DNA of 64,000 nt from Bog-532 sp963830385 (GTDB lineage Bacteria; Actinomycetota; Actinomycetes; Streptosporangiales; Streptosporangiaceae): positions 186,001-250,000 of the forward strand of contig CAWHMD010000004.1 of assembly GCA_963830385.1 (NCBI GenBank), given 5' to 3'. The notes beneath the pieces are model-generated. The model was not told the origin of the DNA. It did no database searches and saw only the letters and a program-made list of their open reading frames with translations. Positions 60,227 to 64,000 of the stretch are shown here, piece after piece (positions within the stretch are counted from its first letter, which is position 1; each line of letters starts with the position of its first letter). A program made the position numbers and the translations under genes.

Positions 60227-61864
60227 TCAGCCGATGGCGCTGGCGATGATCTCCCGGGCCTGGGCCTGGATGGCGGCCAGCTGCTCGGGCCCGCGGAACG
60301 ACTCCGCGTAGAGCTTGTAGACGTCCTCGGTGCCGGACGGCCGGGCCGCGAACCAGCCGGTCGCGGTGACCACCTTCAGCCCGCCGATCGGAGCATCATT
60401 GCCGGGGGCCTTGGTCAGCTTGGCGGTGATCTTCTCGCCCGCCAGCTCGTCCGCCGTGACCTGGTCCGGCGACAGCTGGCCGAGCTTGGCCTTCTGCTCG
60501 CGGCTGGCGGCGGTGTCGATCCGCGCGTAGGCGGGCGAGCCGTACTGCCGGGTCAGCTCGTCGTACCGCTGGGACGGGGACTTGCCGGTCACCGCCTGCA
60601 TCTCCGAGGCCAGCAGGGCCAGGATGATCCCGTCCTTGTCGGTCGTCCACACCGACCCGTCGCGCTGCAGGAACGAGGCGCCCGCGCTCTCCTCGCCGCC
60701 GAAAGCGACCGACCCGTCCAGCAGGCCGGGGACGAACCACTTGAACCCGACCGGCACCTCCAGCAGCTTGCGGTCCAGGCCTTCGGCCACCCGGTCGATC
60801 ATCGAGGAGCTGACCAGGGTCTTGCCCACGGCGGCGCCGGCCGGCCAGCCGTCCCGGTGGCCGAACAGGTAGTCGATGGCCACGGCCAGATAGTGGTTGG
60901 GGTTCAGCAGGCCCGCGTCCGGGGTGACGATTCCGTGCCGGTCGGCGTCGGTGTCGTTGCCGGTCGCGATCGTGAACTCGTGCTGCCGGCTGATCAGGCT
61001 GGCCATGGCGGACGGGGACGAGCAGTCCATGCGGATCTTGCCGTCCCAGTCCAGCGTCATGAACCGGAAGGTGGCGTCGACGACCGGGTTGACCACGGTC
61101 AGGTCCAGGTCGTAGCGCTCGCCGATCGCGCCCCAGTAGGCGACGCTGGCGCCGCCGAGCGGGTCCGCGCCGATGCGCACCCCGCCCGCCCTGATCGCGT
61201 CCAGGTCGATGACGCCGGGCAGCGCGGTCACGTAGCGGTCCAGGAAATCGAAGCGGCCGGTGGTGTCGGCCGCCAGCGCCCGCGCGTACGTGACCCGGCG
61301 GACACCCTTGAGGCCGGCCGCCAGCAGCTCGTTGGCCCGGTCCTGGATCCACTTGGTGATGTCGGTGCCGGCCGGGCCGCCGTCCGGCGGGTTGTACTTG
61401 AAGCCGCCGTCCGGCGGCGGGTTGTGCGACGGCGTGACCACGATCCCGTCGGCGCGGGCGCGGGGCCCGGACGCGTTGTGGGCCAGGATGGCCCGCGATA
61501 CCGACGGGGTCGGCGTGTACCCGTCGCGGGAGTCCACCAGCACGTTCACATCGTTGGCGGCCAGCACCTCGAGCGCGCTGGCGGTGGCCGGCTCGGACAG
61601 CGCGTGGGTGTCGGCCCCCAGGTAGAGCGGCCCGTCGATGCCCTGGCCGGCCCGGTACTCGCAGATGGCCTGGGTGGTGGCCACGATGTGGTCCTCGTTG
61701 AACGTCGCGCTGAATGCCGACCCGCGGTGCCCCGACGTGCCGAACGACACCCGCTGAGCGGGGTCGCCGGGATCCGGGTGCACCGAGTAGTAGGCGGTCA
61801 CCAGCTTGGCGACGTCGACCAGGTCCTCAGCGGCCGCGGGCTGACCCGCGCGGGCATCCACCAT
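60227..61864 (-). CDS. pgm: phosphoglucomutase (alpha-D-glucose phosphate specific)
   Basis: 545 residues, the size of bacterial Pgm. N-terminal FGTSGHRG, active-site phosphoserine loop VVTPSHNPPPDGGFKYNPP (Ser in TPSHNPP, about 145), metal loop GNDTDADRHG (about 297), sugar-binding GGEESAGASF (about 388) and phosphate-binding RPSGTEDVYKLYAE near the end. It interconverts glucose 1-phosphate and glucose 6-phosphate, linking glycogen, trehalose and cell-wall sugars to glycolysis. It is monocistronic, between the glucanase and an SDR on the same strand. Confidence 0.95.
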   Translation of the reverse strand: MVDARAGQPAAAEDLVDVAKLVTAYYSVHPDPGDPAQRVSFGTSGHRGSAFSATFNEDHIVATTQAICEYRAGQGIDGPLYLGADTHALSEPATASALEVLAANDVNVLVDSRDGYTPTPSVSRAILAHNASGPRARADGIVVTPSHNPPPDGGFKYNPPDGGPAGTDITKWIQDRANELLAAGLKGVRRVTYARALAADTTGRFDFLDRYVTALPGVIDLDAIRAGGVRIGADPLGGASVAYWGAIGERYDLDLTVVNPVVDATFRFMTLDWDGKIRMDCSSPSAMASLISRQHEFTIATGNDTDADRHGIVTPDAGLLNPNHYLAVAIDYLFGHRDGWPAGAAVGKTLVSSSMIDRVAEGLDRKLLEVPVGFKWFVPGLLDGSVAFGGEESAGASFLQRDGSVWTTDKDGIILALLASEMQAVTGKSPSQRYDELTRQYGSPAYARIDTAASREQKAKLGQLSPDQVTADELAGEKITAKLTKAPGNDAPIGGLKVVTATGWFAARPSGTEDVYKLYAESFRGPEQLAAIQAQAREIIASAIG

Positions 61865-61933
61865 GGTTTCATCCTGACACGTTGGGGAGGACCGGGACAG
61901 GGCGGGCGGCTCAGCGGGCCGCCGGTCATGGGG

Positions 61934-62731
61934 TCAGACGGTGCGCCAGTCGTTGCTGGGCAGGTGCGAGCCGGCCTGCGGGCCCATCTGCAGCATGCCG
62001 CCGTCCACCACGTAACTGGCCCCGGTCACGTATGAGGCTTGCGCCGAGGCGAGGAAAGCGATGACGGCCGCGATCTCGCGGGCGTCACCGGGGCGGCCGA
62101 GCGGCACCCCCGGACGGGCGGTGGTGTGCGGATCTTCGTCCTCCTGGCCGGTCATCGGGGTGGCGATCTCGCCCGGAGCCACGGTGTTGGCGGTGATGCC
62201 ATACTGCCCGAGCTCCAGGGCCAGTGTCTTGATCAAACCACCGAGCCCGTGCTTGGCGGCGTCGTAGGCGGCCGAGCCGACCCGCGGCTGGTGCTCGTGC
62301 ACGCTCGACACCGCGATCAGCCGGCCGCCCTGGCCGCCGGCCACCATCCGCCGCCCGGCGCGCTGGATGCAGGCGAACGCCCCGTCCAGGTCGGTGGCCA
62401 CCACGTGCCGCCACTCGTGCAGCGGCATCTCCAGCGCCAGCCGGGCTGACCCGGTCCCGGCGTTGTTGACAAACACGTCCACGCCGCCGAGCCGGCTGGC
62501 CAGCTCGTCGATCACATCGCCGCACCAGTCCAGGTCAGCGGTGTCCAGGTGCGTCACCTCGGCATTGACCCCGGCCATGCGCACCTCGCTGGCGGTGTCC
62601 TCGGCTCCGGCCTCGTCGGAGTGCCAGGTGATACCGATGTTCATCCCGGCTTCGGCCAGGGCCACCGCGGTGGCCCGCCCGATCCCGGAGTCCGATGCGG
62701 TGACGATGGCGTGGCGCGGCTGAAAGGTCAT
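61934..62731 (-). CDS. short-chain dehydrogenase/reductase (classical)
   Basis: 265 residues. The fold is complete: AIVTASDSGIGRATAVALAE (TGxxxGIG variant TASDSGIG), VFVNNAGTGSARLALEMPL (NNAG), catalytic Ser in VSSVHEHQPR, YDAAKHGLGGL (YxxxK), and a normal C-terminus with SYVTGASYVVDGGMLQMGP. It is most like 3-oxoacyl-ACP reductase/glucose 1-dehydrogenase-type members; the substrate is unknown. TAS in place of TGA in the dinucleotide loop is unusual. It is intact, unlike the SDR at 53873. Confidence 0.9.
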   Translation of the reverse strand: MTFQPRHAIVTASDSGIGRATAVALAEAGMNIGITWHSDEAGAEDTASEVRMAGVNAEVTHLDTADLDWCGDVIDELASRLGGVDVFVNNAGTGSARLALEMPLHEWRHVVATDLDGAFACIQRAGRRMVAGGQGGRLIAVSSVHEHQPRVGSAAYDAAKHGLGGLIKTLALELGQYGITANTVAPGEIATPMTGQEDEDPHTTARPGVPLGRPGDAREIAAVIAFLASAQASYVTGASYVVDGGMLQMGPQAGSHLPSNDWRTV

Positions 62732-62895
62732 GGGCCGGGACTTCCCACCGACCGCCGCCCCACACCTCCGGCGCGCTGCCGCTTCACATCGCTGGCGCCG
62801 GGCCGGTCAGGTGGTGCCCCGCATCGCGCCCCGGGTGTACGCCCGTCGCGCCTCTCGGTACACGGGACGCCGCGCCCCTGAGGAGGGCCCCGGGG

Positions 62896-64000
62896 TCAGG
62901 CGGCCAGTTCGGCGTAGCGGCCCTGGCCGGCCAGCAGGCTGGCGTGGGTGCCCGCTTCGACGATGTGACCGTGGTCGAGGACGACGATCTGGTCGGCGTT
63001 GCGGACGGTGGACAGGCGGTGCGCGATGGTGATCGTGGTGCGGCCCTCGGCCAGGGCGTCGAACGCCTGCTGGACGGCGCGCTCGGTCTCGGTGTCGAGG
63101 GCGCTGGTCGCCTCGTCCAGGACCAGGATGCGCGGGTTGCGCAGCAGGGTCCGGGCGATCGCGATGCGCTGCTTCTCGCCGCCGGAGAACCGGTGGCCAC
63201 GAGAGCCGACCATGGTGTCGTACCCGTCCGGCAGGCTGACGATGAGGTCGTGGATCTGGGCCGCGCGGGCGGCTTCCTCGATCTCGGCGTCGGTCGCGGC
63301 TGGCTTGGCGTAGCGCAGGTTCTCGCGCACGGTGGTGTGCAGCAGGTACGTCTCCTGGCTGACCACGCCGACGACGGCGGCCAGGTCGGCCAGCCGCAGG
63401 TCACGCACGTCGATGCCGTCGATCTGGATGGAGCCGCTGCTGGGGTCGTACAGCCGGGCCATCAGGGACCCGAGGGTGGTCTTGCCCGAGCCGGTCTCGC
63501 CGACCAGGGCGAGCGTGCTGCCCGCGGGGACGTCGAGGCTGACGTCGGCCAGCGCCGGGCGGTCGGCCCCGGGATAGGCGAAGCTGACGTTCTCAAAGCG
63601 GACGTGGCCAGCGACCCGGACGGGGTCGATGTCGACCGGGTGGGCCGGTTCGTCGACGTCCACCGGCAGGTCCAGGTACTCGAAGATCCGCGCGAACAGC
63701 GCCAGCGAGCTGATCACCGAGACGCTGGTGCTGAGCAGGCCGGTGATCGGCCGGAACAGCGTGTTCTGCAGGGTGGTGAAGGCGATCAGGGTGCCGATGC
63801 TGATCGCGCCCGCGGTGGCGGGCAGGCCCGCGGCCAGGTAGATGATCGCGGGAACCGCCGCGAAGATGATGCTCAGCGAGGCCATCCGCCAGCGGCCGGC
63901 CAGCTGGGAGCGCAGCTCGAGGTCGACGAGGCGAGCCGAGGAGTCGCTGAACCGCCGGACCAGGGCCGGGCTGGTGCCCATCGTCTTGGCCAGCTGCACG
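62896..64000 (-). CDS. ABC exporter, fused permease-ATPase (N-terminus off the window)
   Basis: 367 codons of an ABC half-transporter continue past the right edge. The last part of the membrane domain (ASLSIIFAAVPAIIYLAAGLP and IGTLIAFTTLQNTLFRP) is followed by the ATPase: Walker A VGETGSGKTTLGSL, Q-loop VSQETYLLHTTVRENLRY, signature RFSGGEKQRIAIARTLLR, Walker B ILVLDEATSALD and H-loop TIAHRLSTVRNAD. Multidrug/lipid exporters have this form and work as dimers, often with a second half-transporter gene just upstream, which would be outside the window. Export substrate unknown. Confidence 0.93.
   Translation of the reverse strand, partial: VQLAKTMGTSPALVRRFSDSSARLVDLELRSQLAGRWRMASLSIIFAAVPAIIYLAAGLPATAGAISIGTLIAFTTLQNTLFRPITGLLSTSVSVISSLALFARIFEYLDLPVDVDEPAHPVDIDPVRVAGHVRFENVSFAYPGADRPALADVSLDVPAGSTLALVGETGSGKTTLGSLMARLYDPSSGSIQIDGIDVRDLRLADLAAVVGVVSQETYLLHTTVRENLRYAKPAATDAEIEEAARAAQIHDLIVSLPDGYDTMVGSRGHRFSGGEKQRIAIARTLLRNPRILVLDEATSALDTETERAVQQAFDALAEGRTTITIAHRLSTVRNADQIVVLDHGHIVEAGTHASLLAGQGRYAELAA

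Noticed and set aside
60131..62035. 634-codon forward frame across the pgm gene
   Set aside because: Antisense shadow; phosphoglucomutase on the other strand has all active-site motifs.

Overview
This window comes from a high-GC actinomycete. The evidence is G/C-ending codons, frequent GTG starts, ATGA/GTGA stop-start overlaps, a WhiB-family regulator, a DipZ-type thiol-redox protein, F420/deazaflavin and LLM-type oxidoreductases, SARP/BTAD and NB-ARC/TPR regulators, and many secreted carbohydrate-active enzymes. The gene repertoire fits a Streptosporangiales- or Streptomyces-like soil actinomycete. I cannot name the genus from the sequence alone.

Layout. 1-2.7 kb: a DMT-type membrane protein diverging from a coupled GT4 glycosyltransferase and PIG-L/LmbE deacetylase. 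2.7-6.1 kb: an eroded strip with an orphan gene, the 5' half of a tRNA-Arg(ACG), a DUF1059 gene diverging from a BTAD regulator, a rhodanese and a broken AraC regulator. 6.2-16.7 kb: alpha/beta hydrolase, a stand-alone UvrD-tail-like domain, cold shock protein, XRE-NB-ARC-TPR regulator diverging from an orphan peptide-binding lipoprotein, DipZ, then a methyltransferase / TetR / NmrA-type cluster with two clear operator palindromes. 16.2-21 kb: deazaflavin-dependent oxidoreductase, FUSC transporter and transketolase.

21-33 kb is the most interesting part: a membrane protein with TrkA-N-like, RyR and two PGDYG-like domains, an AT-rich spacer, a small two-helix membrane protein, then a complete Fxs system. 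The system has a 56-residue precursor ending in FSSSI (FxsA), a radical SAM/SPASM maturase fused to an HExxH domain (FxsB), a TIR-like protein with the catalytic-type Glu (FxsC) and a 1308-residue KGGTGRT-ATPase/TIR/NB-ARC/TPR protein (FxsT). It joins RiPP cyclophane chemistry to the parts list of TIR/STAND immunity. The adjacent RyR domain raises the possibility of a TIR-made nucleotide signal sensed at the membrane.

34-44 kb: a TetR-controlled seven-gene operon (acyl-CoA dehydrogenase, carboxylase beta, acyl-CoA synthetase, MaoC, CitE-like lyase, biotin carboxylase/BCCP, LLM oxidoreductase) matching the leucine/isovaleryl-CoA degradation locus of mycobacteria. 44-45.6 kb: a WhiB protein with a basic GRPPKR tail, and coupled msrB-msrA. 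45.6-60 kb: secreted beta-helix protein, GH18 chitinase, two MntP-like transporters, a frameshifted LuxR-ATPase regulator, a truncated SDR, DinB-like protein, PrxQ/Bcp, a 2-keto-4-pentenoate hydratase-family protein, a lipoprotein, a CGNR zinc-finger regulator and a GH16-ricin-CBM32x2 glucanase. 60-64 kb: phosphoglucomutase, an SDR and an ABC exporter running off the end.

All calls rest on reading the sequence and on recalled family motifs. No database search was run.
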